From Burkholderia thailandensis E264 (GTDB lineage: Bacteria > Pseudomonadota > Gammaproteobacteria > Burkholderiales > Burkholderiaceae): DNA of 64,000 bases. Made by a program: the position numbers and the translations under genes. Each line of letters opens with the position of its first letter. The stretch's first letter is position 1. The notes below the pieces were generated by a model, which worked only from the letters and a program-made list of their open reading frames with translations, did no database searches and was not told the DNA's origin. Location of the stretch: contig NC_007650.1 of NCBI RefSeq assembly GCF_000012365.1, positions 1,798,001-1,862,000 of the forward strand, read 5' to 3'. Of this stretch, positions 50,542-60,800 are shown in pieces.

Positions 50542-50859
50542 ATGAAGACCGCTCTGAAAATGGCCGCGCTTGCGCTGGCGCTCACCGTTCCGGCCCTGTC
50601 GTTCGCGCAGTCGTCAACCAACGGGCCGATGACGCGCGCGCAAGTACGCAACGAATTGATCCAGTACGAAAAGGCAGGCTACCAGCCTTCGAAGAACCAG
50701 TATCCGGCCGACGTCCAGGCGGCCGAGGCCCGTATCGCGCGGGCCAACGGCGGCGCCGACATGTCCGGCTACGGCGGCGCGGCCGGCGGCGCGACGCAGT
50801 CGGGCTATCGCGTATCGCCGACGTCGGGCGGCTGGGACACGCCGTATCGTCACCACTGA
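50542..50859 (+). CDS. DUF4148 exported protein
   Basis: A 105-residue secreted protein: signal peptide MKTALKMAALALALTVPALS ending near FAQ|SS, the DUF4148 motif MTRAQVRNELIQYEKAGYQP followed by SKNQYPADVQAAEAR, then a Gly-rich C-terminus. A GGAGG ribosome site is well placed. These proteins are abundant in Burkholderia periplasm; function unknown. Confidence 0.92.
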   Translation: MKTALKMAALALALTVPALSFAQSSTNGPMTRAQVRNELIQYEKAGYQPSKNQYPADVQAAEARIARANGGADMSGYGGAAGGATQSGYRVSPTSGGWDTPYRHH

Positions 50860-51091
50860 CCGGCCGGCGCGCTGATCGCCGGCGCGCGCCGAAATCGTCG
50901 CACGTCGCGCGCACACGCGCCCGGCAACGCACGCGCTTGCGCGCACCGCCCGTCGGCGCGGCCGCCGGGTGTGGCCATATCGCCTCACGGCCGCGACCGC
51001 GGCAAGCGCCGCGGCCGGCCGACGATTGCGCAACACCAGCCCACGCCTTTCGCGTCGCGACCGTCCCGAGCGCGCGGCCGGCCGCGTCCGC

Positions 51092-53035
51092 TCAGCGCTG
51101 CGTCGGCAGCGGCGGCTCGCCCGCCGTCGTCGCGTTGCGCGCCCAGTCGACGAACTCGTTGTCGTAGCGGTTGCCGATGTACGCGACGTAGTTCGCGTAG
51201 CCGTCGTAATCGCCCGCCCGGAAGCGCGACACGATCGTGTCGACGTCCGCGCGGTGGCGCTCGAACATGAAGCGCGTCGCCATGTAGCCCCACCGGTATG
51301 CGCGCGCGACGTAGTCGCTCGACGAATACAGCGTGCCGAGCACGTCCGCGAACCGGTACGCGCCCGTGCGCGCCGCGTCGATCGACTCCTGGTTGCCGTT
51401 CTTTCTCGACAGATATTCGGCGACGCCTTCGATCCACCAGACGGTGGGCTTCGCGGTGCTCGCCGCGAAGTCGCCCGCCATGTCGTAGCGGCCGTCCAGA
51501 TAGTGCGTGAACTCGTGCTCGAGGTTCCAGACCTTGAACTCGGGCCGCAGCCACGACGCCTCATGGGCAATGAAGCGCGCCTGGTTGCCGGGCGCGGACG
51601 GATCGCCTTCGAGGTACATGCCGCCGTTGTCGGTGCTGATGCCGTAGATCACCGAAGCGTATTTGCGATAGTTCGCGTAGTCGTCGAAGATGACGAGTTC
51701 GATCGTGTCGTTGCGATCGCCCGCGACCGGCTTGCGCCCGGTCTTCATCATCCGGTGGAAGTAATCGTCCTGCTGCGCGACCGCCGCGCAGACCGACTGC
51801 AACTGCGGCGCCGTCATGTCCTGCGCGAGAATGCGCACGCTCGCGTTGCATGCGTGACGATGCGTGAGCACCGCATCGGTCAGCCGCTTCTTGTAGTCGC
51901 ACGTGCCGTAGTCCGCGCAGTTGCCCGCGTCGCCGTAGTCGACCGCTTCCGCCGCCGCGAGCCACAGATCGTTGTCCGCCCCCGTCAGGCTCGTCGATGC
52001 CAGGATGTCCTGGATCATCTTCTTCACGCGCGGCTTCTGCGTCGGATAACGGAGAAAGCGAAACGTCTCGCGTGCGGCGTCGGCAAGCTGATACGCGGCG
52101 CTCGTATTCGACAGGCTCGCTCGGTTCGCGGTGACGAAGCGGTTGAGCGTCTCCGGCAGCGTCGCGTCGCTGTCGAGCATCTGCCGCGCGCCGCTGCGCT
52201 GATGCGCGTAGAAGAACACCGTGAGCAAGCCGGTGAAGCCGCCCGCCGCGCTGCGCTGCAACAGCGGCGCCGCCGCCTGCGGATTCGTCGCGCTCGCCGT
52301 GTAGGACGCGATGCGGTTCTTCAGCGTCGGCAGATAGTACGCCTCGTCCTTCATGTTCGTGATGAGCTTCATCAGCTCGTTCGCCGTGCTCGGCGCGCGG
52401 TCGTTCTCGCGATAGAGCGCCTCGCCTTCGAGGCTTTGCTTGATATACGGACGCAGCCACACGGCGAGATCCGGAATCGGATCGGCAATGCCCGATACAT
52501 CATATTGGTAATAAGCGGAACGCAGATAAATCAGCAAATTGACCAGAATCAAATTGCTCGCATCATAGCGATAGACTTCCTGCACAAAACGGCTCGCGAC
52601 GGCATGCACGTTTTCGGCATTGAAAATCTGCTGAGCCAGCGTTTTATCGACTGAGAACAAGCCGTAATGGCATTCGTAATCGGGAAGATTCGCGATGTAA
52701 TCGGCGAGTGCCGCGCCGCGATACCGCGTCATCGCCGACATGTCGCGGCAATCGGCGCCCGGCGCGCTGCGCTTGCTGCGCTTGGCCTGCTGCTTGAGCT
52801 GCGAAGGCTTGGTCAACGCCGCCCGGTCCTGCTCGCTGAGCGGCAGGTTGTACTCGGCCTGCTCGGGTGAAACCGGCAGATTCTGCGGCATGCGCGGCAT
52901 GCGCGCCTGCTTTTGTTGCGCCGGCTGCACCGGCTGCGTATTGGCCGATACCGTGCCAATCAGCCCCGTGAATACCGACAAAGCCACGACGGCCGACCAG
53001 CGCCGGGGCTTGCGAGACACATCCGTTATTGGCAT
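51092..53035 (-). CDS. Secreted M9-family collagenase
   Basis: A 647-residue protein with a signal peptide (SAVVALSVFTGLIGTVSA|NT after a basic start). Residues ~115-440 are the helical M9 activator/recognition domain, including SARETFRFLRYP-like DAARETFRFLRYPTQKPRV and YGDAGNCADYGTCDYKKRL. The peptidase half has the glycine-rich YGISTDNGGMYLEGDPS, the zinc motif H507-EFTH-511 (VWNLEHEFTHYLDGRYD) and the third-ligand segment WWIEGVAEYLSR. It lacks the PKD/collagen-binding modules of clostridial enzymes. It degrades collagen-like proteins outside the cell. An AT-rich 11-bp dyad lies just upstream (53095-53137). Confidence 0.92.
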   Translation of the reverse strand: MPITDVSRKPRRWSAVVALSVFTGLIGTVSANTQPVQPAQQKQARMPRMPQNLPVSPEQAEYNLPLSEQDRAALTKPSQLKQQAKRSKRSAPGADCRDMSAMTRYRGAALADYIANLPDYECHYGLFSVDKTLAQQIFNAENVHAVASRFVQEVYRYDASNLILVNLLIYLRSAYYQYDVSGIADPIPDLAVWLRPYIKQSLEGEALYRENDRAPSTANELMKLITNMKDEAYYLPTLKNRIASYTASATNPQAAAPLLQRSAAGGFTGLLTVFFYAHQRSGARQMLDSDATLPETLNRFVTANRASLSNTSAAYQLADAARETFRFLRYPTQKPRVKKMIQDILASTSLTGADNDLWLAAAEAVDYGDAGNCADYGTCDYKKRLTDAVLTHRHACNASVRILAQDMTAPQLQSVCAAVAQQDDYFHRMMKTGRKPVAGDRNDTIELVIFDDYANYRKYASVIYGISTDNGGMYLEGDPSAPGNQARFIAHEASWLRPEFKVWNLEHEFTHYLDGRYDMAGDFAASTAKPTVWWIEGVAEYLSRKNGNQESIDAARTGAYRFADVLGTLYSSSDYVARAYRWGYMATRFMFERHRADVDTIVSRFRAGDYDGYANYVAYIGNRYDNEFVDWARNATTAGEPPLPTQR

Positions 53036-53094
53036 TTTATTTACCCTCGGTTATTTTGGAGCGCCGAAGATATAACGCCGTCCATTAGCAAGTC

Positions 53095-53137
53095 AATTCA
53101 ATTAAATGAAATCAATCCAATTGACATTAATTGAATT
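53095..53137. promoter_or_regulatory. 11-bp perfect dyad AATTCAATTAA-N21-TTAATTGAATT upstream of the collagenase
   Basis: Arms 53095-53105 and 53127-53137 in very AT-rich DNA, 60-102 bp before the collagenase start. Such a region is a natural target for H-NS silencing and for a specific regulator that relieves it. Confidence 0.7.
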
Positions 53138-53161
53138 ATCGCTACATTAAAATCGATTATT

Positions 53162-53290
53162 TCAATAATTTGAGATGAATCGTTCGGCCGCGCGGCCGAC
53201 GTGCCTTTCGGCCCAAAGCGCCTCGAGTACAACCAGAAGGTTGAGATCGAAACGCGTCAGATCCAGTGGCTTCATAGGCTCTTCATTCAT
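53162..53290 (-). pseudogene. LysR-family regulator remnant (N-terminal HTH only)
   Basis: Reading minus from about 53290 gives MNEEPMKPLDLTRFDLNLLV followed by VLEALWAERHVGRAAERF, the start of a NodD/LinR-like LysR HTH. It then departs from the family (ISNY) and stops, just before the expected recognition helix. No continuation is found in other frames. It is divergent in position from nothing functional and may be what is left of the collagenase regulator. Confidence 0.7.
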
Positions 53291-53702
53291 GACTCGACGC
53301 ACGGCGCGTTCGCACCGCCCTTTCCAGGCCGCTACCCTGCGCGATAAAGACAACGGGGCGCGTCAGGGATGCGGGCAGGCTCACCATGAGCGGACACGAG
53401 CGCTGCGCGACGTCTCGTGGCAGTGCCCGGCGCGATCGACGCCACGACAGCGCGAGCGCCTCGCGATTCGCAACTTCGCGACACGCCGGGTCCAAAACGA
53501 CGGGAGACGAGCAGCCCGAAGCGCCAGCACGCCAATGCGGCTGGAGCAAGCTCCGGTTCCAGGCCAGGCGTTCTTTCCCTGATGCCTCAAGGCTGCCGCT
53601 CGCGAGCGGTTGCTTGCGGCCGGCAGCCCTCGATCCCGATCGGATTCTTCCGCCCCGAAGCCGCCCTTCGTGCCTGCGTATCCGAACGTCCGGCGCTCGA
53701 CC

Positions 53703-53754
53703 GTGGCGGTCGGTCGTGGCGGTCAGTCGTGGCGGTCAGTCGTGGCGGTCGGCC
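53703..53754. repeat. 13-bp tandem repeat, four units
   Basis: GTGGCGGTCGGTC, GTGGCGGTCAGTC, GTGGCGGTCAGTC and GTGGCGGTCGGCC in direct succession. The unit length equals that of the minisatellite at 13249-13326, but the sequence is unrelated. Confidence 0.9.
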
Positions 53755-53945
53755 GCAGACGTGTCGGAATGCCGACCAATCCCTGCCGTCGAGTATCGAG
53801 TCGGCCGTAAGCAAAGGCTCCAGCTATTCCAGCTATTGGCCGGCATCGAATCCAGCTCGGAAATGTCAAATATCGTCTGAAATATTTGGTAAGATTCGCG
53901 CGCCTTGCCTGTTAGAACGAACAACAAACCTTTCCGCGAGACTCC

Positions 53946-54947
53946 ATGAAGAATCCAGCCACGACCGCAAGCCGCCTCCTGCGCGCCGGACGGCGCACGC
54001 TGTCCGCTGCCGCGCTGATGTCGCTTGCCACGCTCGCCTGCGCGGCCGGCGACGAGCCGGGCTCGAAAGACCATCCGCTGCTCACCCGCTTCGCGGGCGC
54101 GACCATCAACGGATATTCGCAGACCGCTTTCGACGAAGCGTTCTTGCCGAATCAGCCGGTCGACGACGAGAAGACCGCCAAAGGCCTGAATCTGGAAGGC
54201 AAGGTGACGCGGATCTCGTACACGATCGGCGGCAACAAGTCGACGCTCGAAGTCGAGCGCAATTATCTCGATGCGCTGCAAAAGGGCGGGTTCCAGATTC
54301 TGTTCCGCTGCACGCAGGAGCAATGCGGGAAAAGCGGCGGCAACCAGTTTCAGAGTCTCGTGATCAACTCGAACCGAGTCCGGCAGTCGGGCGTCGGCCA
54401 GGCGCAATTCGGCGACAAGCACCGCACGATTCTCGCGAAGCTGCCACGCGCGTCCGGCGACGCGTACGTGTTCCTGCACATCATGGACGATTCGGCGTCT
54501 AACAAGCGAACGCTCGTCTACGAGGAAGTCGTCGAAGTCAAGCCGATGCAGACCGGGCAGGTGAAGGTGGTCGATTCGAGCGCGATGCAGAAGGGGCTTG
54601 CCTCGACCGGCAAGGTCGCGCTCTATGGCCTCTACTTCGATACCGACAAGGCGCAGGTCAAGCCGGAGTCGAAGGCCCAGCTCGACGAGATGGCCAAGCT
54701 GCTGACGGCGAACCCGAACCTGAAGGTGTACATCGTCGGCCATACCGACAATCAGGGGCAGTTCGCGCACAATGTCGACCTGTCGCAAAAGCGCGCGGAC
54801 GCGGTCGCGCAAACGCTCGCGACGACGTACCGGATCGCGCCGGGGCGCCTCGTCGCGAAGGGTGTCGCGTCGCTGTCGCCGGTCGCATCGAACGGCGACG
54901 AAGCGGGCCGTGCGCAGAACCGCCGCGTCGAGCTCGTGCAGCAGTAG
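53946..54947 (+). CDS. OmpA-family protein with N-terminal DUF4892-type domain
   Basis: A 333-residue exported protein (signal peptide ends near LACA|AGDE). Residues ~35-210 resemble DUF4892 (HPLLTRFAGATINGYSQTAF, GKVTRISYTIGGNKSTLEVE). Residues ~225-333 are the OmpA peptidoglycan-binding domain: LYFDTDKAQVKPESKAQLDE, VYIVGHTDNQGQ, and NRRVELVQQ. It anchors the envelope to peptidoglycan from the periplasm; no beta-barrel is present. The DUF3617 gene follows 63 bp later. Confidence 0.9.
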   Translation: MKNPATTASRLLRAGRRTLSAAALMSLATLACAAGDEPGSKDHPLLTRFAGATINGYSQTAFDEAFLPNQPVDDEKTAKGLNLEGKVTRISYTIGGNKSTLEVERNYLDALQKGGFQILFRCTQEQCGKSGGNQFQSLVINSNRVRQSGVGQAQFGDKHRTILAKLPRASGDAYVFLHIMDDSASNKRTLVYEEVVEVKPMQTGQVKVVDSSAMQKGLASTGKVALYGLYFDTDKAQVKPESKAQLDEMAKLLTANPNLKVYIVGHTDNQGQFAHNVDLSQKRADAVAQTLATTYRIAPGRLVAKGVASLSPVASNGDEAGRAQNRRVELVQQ

Positions 54948-55010
54948 CGCCGCGCCTCCCTGTCCAACCCGACGCGTGCGCGTTCTCCGCCTCCGATGCC
55001 TCCCGACCTC

Positions 55011-55439
55011 ATGAAACTGCTGATCGCCGCAGGGCTTGCCGGCCTCGCCGTCTCGTCGTTCGCGCAGACCGTTTCTCCCGGCATGTGGCACGACGAAACC
55101 GCCTACACGCTGAACAGCAAGCCGCTGCCGCAGGGCGGCTCCGCGCCCGACCAATGCCTGAGCGGCGCAGACGCGAAGAACCTTCGCAAGACGATGGAAG
55201 CGCGGATGCGGCGCGACAACGTCAACTGTACGATCACGAATTGGGATTACGCGGGCACGACGCTGAAGGTCGCGCTATCGTGCGCGAACGAGCAGGGGCG
55301 CGGCAACGGAACCGTGACGGGCGCCGTCACGCCGACGAGCTACGACCTGAAGGGGCAACTGCACGGACAGCACGCGCAGGCCGGCCCGTACACGCTCGCC
55401 TGGACATGGCGCGGCAAGCGGGTCGGCGACTGCCGGTAA
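55011..55439 (+). CDS. DUF3617-like exported protein
   Basis: A 142-residue protein with a short signal peptide (MKLLIAAGLAGLAVSSFAQ|T). The mature part begins with the DUF3617 layout SPGMWHDETAYTLNSKPLPQ and has CTITNWDYAGTTLKVALSCA and SYDLKGQLHGQHAQAG; four Cys likely pair. An ATG at 54996 adds five residues and cannot be excluded. It is probably cotranscribed with the OmpA-family gene. Function unknown. Confidence 0.82.
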   Translation: MKLLIAAGLAGLAVSSFAQTVSPGMWHDETAYTLNSKPLPQGGSAPDQCLSGADAKNLRKTMEARMRRDNVNCTITNWDYAGTTLKVALSCANEQGRGNGTVTGAVTPTSYDLKGQLHGQHAQAGPYTLAWTWRGKRVGDCR

Positions 55440-55952
55440 AGGATCGAAGCGGGCCGGGCTGCTGGAGCGGCGTCCCGGCGACGTTCCGGGGCAACGGCAC
55501 GATTTGCTCCTGCCGTGCGCGCGGCCGTTCGGTGAGGACGGGACTCGATCGGCCGCGGATGACGGCTTCTGCCGAACCTCGGACGTATCGCGCCGATGTT
55601 CCGCCGCCTCGCCTGGCCGCACCGAGCCGTCCCTAAGAGGCGTGGCGACCAGCTTGTCTTGCCATGCATTCGGAGAAGACGCCCCTGATTTCGCTTTTCC
55701 GCGCGCTACCGGGGCTGCTTCTCAACCGGCCGGGACATTCGCGTGCCCGGCAGCTCCCGACCGGTTGCCGTCCAACGCCGCCGACCGTATCCGCTCCCCT
55801 CTCGTCCGGTCATTCGGCGTCGGGGCGGATGACCGACCATTCCCGGAATGCGCGAGACAACGAATTCAATGCGACGTTGCCGGAATAGCCGCGTATCCGC
55901 CCTTCTGTCGTTTGGACGCTCGGCATCCAGCAGCCCGGCCGCCGATCCGGCC
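55440..55952. other. Intergenic, 513 bp, no gene supported
   Basis: Between the DUF3617 gene and a convergent hypothetical gene. Open frames have no ribosome site. No clear terminator was seen. Confidence 0.5.
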
Positions 55953-56252
55953 TCAGGCCAGCCGAACGACCGTGTCGTGCATGGAACCTTCCGCCCAGAT
56001 GTCCTGATACTTATCGAGCAACGCCGCGTAGTCGCGGTCCCCCATCAGTTTTTCGTTGACTTGCTCCATCCTGTCGAGGCTGTCCGAATCGAAGTGCCAG
56101 TGAATATTCGAGCATCCGAATTGTTCGGCACCAAAGGACATATTGAGCGCGTAACTTTTGTTGAGGTGGGTGGTGACCTCCGATGCGAAAGCCAAGGCCG
56201 ACGGCAGCGCCGCCGCGTTCTTCACCGTAGCGGTGCGGATGAATCTGTACAT
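55953..56252 (-). CDS. Hypothetical small protein, ferredoxin-like dimeric fold suspected
   Basis: A 99-residue protein starting MYRFIRTATVKNAAALPSAL with ribosome site AGGAGAG. It continues FASEVTTHLNKSYALNMSFG and GCSNIHWHFDSDSLDRMEQV, ending in DIWAEGSMHDTVVRLA. The pattern of strands and helices suggests an ABM/dimeric alpha-beta barrel fold, like small proteins that accompany biosynthetic or oxidative enzymes. GC content is lower than the neighbours. Function unknown. Confidence 0.75.
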   Translation of the reverse strand: MYRFIRTATVKNAAALPSALAFASEVTTHLNKSYALNMSFGAEQFGCSNIHWHFDSDSLDRMEQVNEKLMGDRDYAALLDKYQDIWAEGSMHDTVVRLA

Positions 56253-56865
56253 GATTGCTCTCCTATCGAACTCCATGGAACTGGTGCGGTTCGTCCGCGG
56301 CAGAGCGTCATTCAGGTTTCGCGGACCCCGCCACGTCGATGCTAGGAGGCTGCTTTGCCGTTGCTTTGCGATGGCTCAAGGATTGCATTCGAGGTTGTCG
56401 CGGCGGTTTTGCCGGAATCCAATCGCCCGGCCTCCCGCACAGTCCCGGCCTTTCGGACAGGGTCTTCGGCACGCATCGCTCGCCGGGGTCGGAGCCGCCC
56501 GCAAACTCAGGCGACCAAAGTAACTTCGCGTCTGACTGGTGGCAACGCTGACACCCAATGCCTTCCGTGGCCATTCGCCGATGATGCATCCGACATTGCG
56601 CCGATACGCGGCCGTCTACGCCCGCTCGGCCCGGTCAGGTCCTGACTGACCGCGGCAACGCTGGAATCGATTGCAAGACTCGCGGCGCCGCGAGCGCAGT
56701 TGCATGCGTATCATGCATGGATGCGCACGCCGACACGCCGCGCGCGCCACGCACGGCCGAAATCGCCCGAGGCCCGTCCGACGTGTCGCGCCGTGCATCG
56801 CCGCACGCGCGCGACGATGGAGGCGATGCGCGAATTCCGCCGTCAAAGGCATGGTGCGCGGCGTC
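56253..56865. other. Intergenic, 613 bp, nothing recognised
   Basis: Between two minus-strand genes of lower GC. It should hold the promoter of the 56252 gene; no repeat, hairpin or motif was identified. Confidence 0.5.
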
Positions 56866-57489
56866 TCAACCGAAGTCGACGATCAGCGCGTGATATTCGC
56901 GCCCGCCGGACGTGAAACGGCGAGCGGGTCGATATCCGAGCTTCGCGACTGCATTGACGGAGCGCTCATTATCGACGGCAATGAAACTGATCGCATTTCC
57001 GAATTGCGTTTTCGCCGATGCGATCGCGAGTTCGATCATTTTTTCGAGAATGCCTTTTCCGCGCGCCACCTGGCTCAGGCACATCGGCCCGAACAGGCAC
57101 ATGGTTTCCGATATGTTTTTCGCCGCATATTCATCACTCTTTTCGAACGATTCGACCAGTGCGTCGATGATCGCGTTGCCGCGCCAAGAAGCGAGACGGG
57201 AAATGCAGAAAAAGCCGGCGAATTCAGCCTGCTCGTATGCAACGACGATGCCGGCGTCGGCCGCAAACGCGTCGATCCGCTCCTCGGGAATTTCGGCGGA
57301 CAAAAAGCCGTTCTTGCGTTCGGCTTCCGTGAGATTGCCGATCTGATTCGCTTTTTGCAGGGAAATAATATTCGGATAATCGTCGGCACGCGCCATTCTG
57401 ACCACGGTCGATTCAATCATGTCGTCCATTTTTTTAAAGAAAGACCGCGATTCTATAGACGATTTCATTCCGAAAGCTAGAATGTTCAT
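56866..57489 (-). CDS. GNAT-family N-acetyltransferase
   Basis: Up to 207 residues; MNILAFG (57489) or MIESTVVRMARADDYPNIIS (57420) are both possible starts, and the second fits the GNAT fold better. The acetyl-CoA motif is QVARGKGILEKMIELAIASA (R-G-x-G-I/L type), followed by FIAVDNERSVNAVAKLGY and RPARRFTSGGREYHALI at the C-terminus. GC content and codon use (many AAA, ATT and GAA codons) are lower than the surroundings, suggesting transfer. Substrate unknown. Confidence 0.85.
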   Translation of the reverse strand: MNILAFGMKSSIESRSFFKKMDDMIESTVVRMARADDYPNIISLQKANQIGNLTEAERKNGFLSAEIPEERIDAFAADAGIVVAYEQAEFAGFFCISRLASWRGNAIIDALVESFEKSDEYAAKNISETMCLFGPMCLSQVARGKGILEKMIELAIASAKTQFGNAISFIAVDNERSVNAVAKLGYRPARRFTSGGREYHALIVDFG

Positions 57490-57871
57490 ACAAATTCAAT
57501 GATTGCGGGTGCGTAATTTCGTCGATTGCCTTCCGTAGAAAAAAGCCCCCCAAACACCGGGCCTTTGATCTGATTGTCGTTTGTCGAAACCGCCTATGCG
57601 ATACGCATCCGGCATGCGACCGCACTTGCGCGCGCGTGTAAAAGTGATTTTCAACCGGCGCGATAGGCATCGGCCGGCGATTCGAGGGAGGCACGCGCGT
57701 AGGCGCGTGCGAGCGCTTCTTGCCCGTTTGCGACACACACCGAACACGCCCAGGCCGATCCGCGCCCGGCATGCGCCGCGCCTCGCCCTTTCCACGCCTT
57801 TTCCATTGCCCCGGCTCGGTTAGAATTCCGTGCAATCAAACCGAAAGCTTCCCTCCGAGGGCAATCGAGCG
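57490..57871. other. Intergenic, 382 bp, divergent promoter region
   Basis: Between the GNAT gene and the alpha-2-macroglobulin-like gene. The left part is AT-rich, the right GC-rich. No motif recognised; a GAGGG ribosome site precedes 57872. Confidence 0.5.
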
Positions 57872-60800
57872 ATGAAGCACGACGACAAGCGGAACACGTC
57901 GAACAAACCGAATCCGTCGCTTCTGCGGCTGCTCTCGCGCGCCGGTGCCGTCGCGGCGCTGGGTGCGGCCGCCGCGCTGTCGCCGCCGGCCGACGCGGCG
58001 CGCACGACGAGCGTGTCGCCGCAAGGCACCGTCACCGAAGTGCGACAGACCGTCGTCAAGTTCGACGAGGCGATGGTCGCGTTCGGCTCGGCATCCGCGC
58101 CGGACCCCGCGCGCGTCGCGTGCGCCGATCCCGCCGCCGCGCGCGGCCACGGCCGCTGGCTCAACGACAAGACCTGGGCCTACGATTTCGAGAACGACTT
58201 GCCGCCCGGCGTGCGCTGCACGGTCGCGCTCAACGATACGCTGCGCTCGGTCGCCGGCAACGCGGTGACGGGCCCGCGCCGCTTCGCATTCCAGACGGGC
58301 GGCCCGTTCCCGGTGTCGGTGCGGCCGGGCGCGCGCGAGATCGAGGAGCGGCAGGTGTTCGTCGTCAAGCTGAACGGTCCGGCCGACGAGCGCTCGGCGC
58401 TCGCGAACATCTGGTGCGAGGCGGCCGGCATCGGCAACCGCATCCCGGTCGCGGCCGCGGACGCGCCGACGCGCACCGCGCTCCTCGATCACTTCCACTG
58501 GAAAAAAGACGCCGCGCGCGTGCTGACGCTCGCGTGCGCGCAGGCGCTGCCCGCGAGCGCGAAGATGCAGCTCGTATACGGCCGCGGCGTCGCGAGCCCG
58601 AGCGGCATCGCGAACGATACCGAGCGGCGCTACGACTTCACGGTCCGCGCGCCGTTCGCCGCGAGCTTCTCATGCGAGCGCGAGAACGCGAAGGCGCCAT
58701 GCACGCCGCTCAGGCCGCTCACGCTGTCGTTCAACGCGCCGCTCGCGCGCAAGGACGCCGAGAAGATCAGACTGCGCGGCCCGGACGGCGCGCTCGAGCC
58801 GTTCTTCAAGCCCGACGACCGCTCCGAAGAAGTCACGCGCATCCAGTTCGCCGCGCCGCTGCCCGCGCAGGCCGCGCTGACGATCGAGCTGCCGCCGGCG
58901 CTGCGCGACGTGACGGGCCGCACGCTGTCGAACGCCGATCTGTTCCCGCTCGCGACGCGCACCGCGCCGATGCCGCCGCTCGCGAAGTTCTCGTCGGGCA
59001 CGTTCGGCATCGTCGAGCGCTTCGCCGAGCCGGATTCGCCTGCGCTCGTGCCCGTCACGCTGCGCAACGTCGAGGCGGACCTTCACATCGCGGGGCTGAA
59101 CGCGGGCGGCGCGCAGTTCTCGAACCTGAAGGTCGAGAACGACAACGAGATCCGCCGCTGGATGCGGCTCATCGAGCGTTTCGACGGCCGCGCGATGACC
59201 GTCGAATCGATCGACAAGCTGCGCCCCGGCCTCCTCGCGCGCGGCCAGCATCCCGTCTACGTGCCGCTCGCCGCAGGCGAGCGCGCGCCGAAGCCGCAGC
59301 ACCGGCAGATCGACATCCGCTCGCTGTCGCTGCTCGCGGGCGAGCCCGGCGTGCAGACCCTCGCGCTGCCGAAAGCCGACCCGAAGGCGCTGCGCCCGTT
59401 CGAGGTCGTCGGCGTGCCGATCGACAAGCCGGGCTTTCACGTGCTCGAGCTCGCGTCGCCCGCGCTCGGCCGCTCGCTGCTCGCGAAGCCCGCGAAGATG
59501 TACGTGCGCACCGCGGTCCTCGTCACGAATCTCGGGGTGCATCTGAAGCAGGGCCGCGAAAACAGCGTCGTCTGGGTGACGACGCTCGATACGGGCAAGC
59601 CCGTGCCGAACGCGCGGGTGCGCGTGTCCGACTGCAACGGCGACGAGATCGCGGCCGGCAGGACGAACGCGCAAGGGCTTCTCACGATCGACGCGCCCTT
59701 CGAGCCGAAGCGCGAATGCGATTATTCGAAGGGCGACGGCGACTATTTCGTGTCGGCCCGCGTCGACGATCCGAAGACGGGCCCCGACATGGCGTTCGTG
59801 CGCTCGAGCTGGAACCGCGGCATCGAATCGTGGCGCTTCGACGTGCCCACCGACATGAGCGGCACGCCGACCGTGCGCGCGCATACCGTATTCGATCGCA
59901 CGCTCGTTCGCGCGGGCGAGACAGTATCGATGAAGCACTTCGTGCGCGAGGAAACGCTGCGCGGCCTCGCGTTCCCGCCGCACTATCCGTCGCGCGTGAC
60001 GATCCGTCATCTCGGCAGCGGCCAGACGTATCGCGTGCCGCTCTCGTGGGCCGCCGATCACACCGCCGACACGCGCTTCGCGCTGCCCGCCGCGGCGAAG
60101 CTCGGCGAATACGGCGTCGAACTCGAGGACGGCCCCGAGGACGCGCCGAGCGCGAGCTACTACGGCGGCAGCTTCCGCGTCGAGGCGTTCCGGCTGCCCG
60201 TCTTCAAAGGCTCGATCGGCGTGCGCGACGCGAAGACGAGCCCGCTCGTCGGCGCGAAGGACGCGCCGCTCGCGGCGCAGATCGATTATGTGTCGGGCGG
60301 CGGCGCGTCGAACCTGCCCGTGCAGGTGTCGGCGCTCGTGAAGGGCGCCGAGCCGCCGTTCGCCGGGCGCTACCCCGACTTCGGCTTCGCGCCGTACCGC
60401 CCGGAAACCGATGACGCGACGGCCGACGACGACGATGCGCAGGACGGCGAGAACGCATCGCGCGGCAACGATCCCGACGCGACGAAGCTCGTCGCCGACA
60501 AGATCGCGCTGACGCTCGATCGCACCGGCTCGGGCGCGCTGACGCTCAAGGGCCTGCCCGCCGTCGACGCGCCGAAGCGCGTCGCGCTCGAAGCGACGTT
60601 CGCCGATCCGAACGGCGAAGTGCAGACGATCCGCGGCGACGCGATGCTGTGGCCGGCCGCGGTCGTCGCCGGCATCAAGGCGGGCCGCTGGGTGTCGGTC
60701 GGCCAGCGCGTGCCGGTGCAGGCGCTCGTCGTCGATCTGCAGGGCAAGCCGCGCGCGTCGGCGGCCGTCGAGATCAGGGGCGTCGCGCGCGTGACGACGT

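Larger units (their letters stand above)
53036..53945. other. Intergenic, 910 bp, with promoter dyad, LysR remnant and minisatellite
   Basis: Left 130 bp are AT-rich and form the collagenase promoter. A truncated LysR fragment lies at 53162-53290 and a 13-bp tandem repeat at 53703-53754. The rest between 53300 and 53700 holds no supported gene. Confidence 0.6.
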
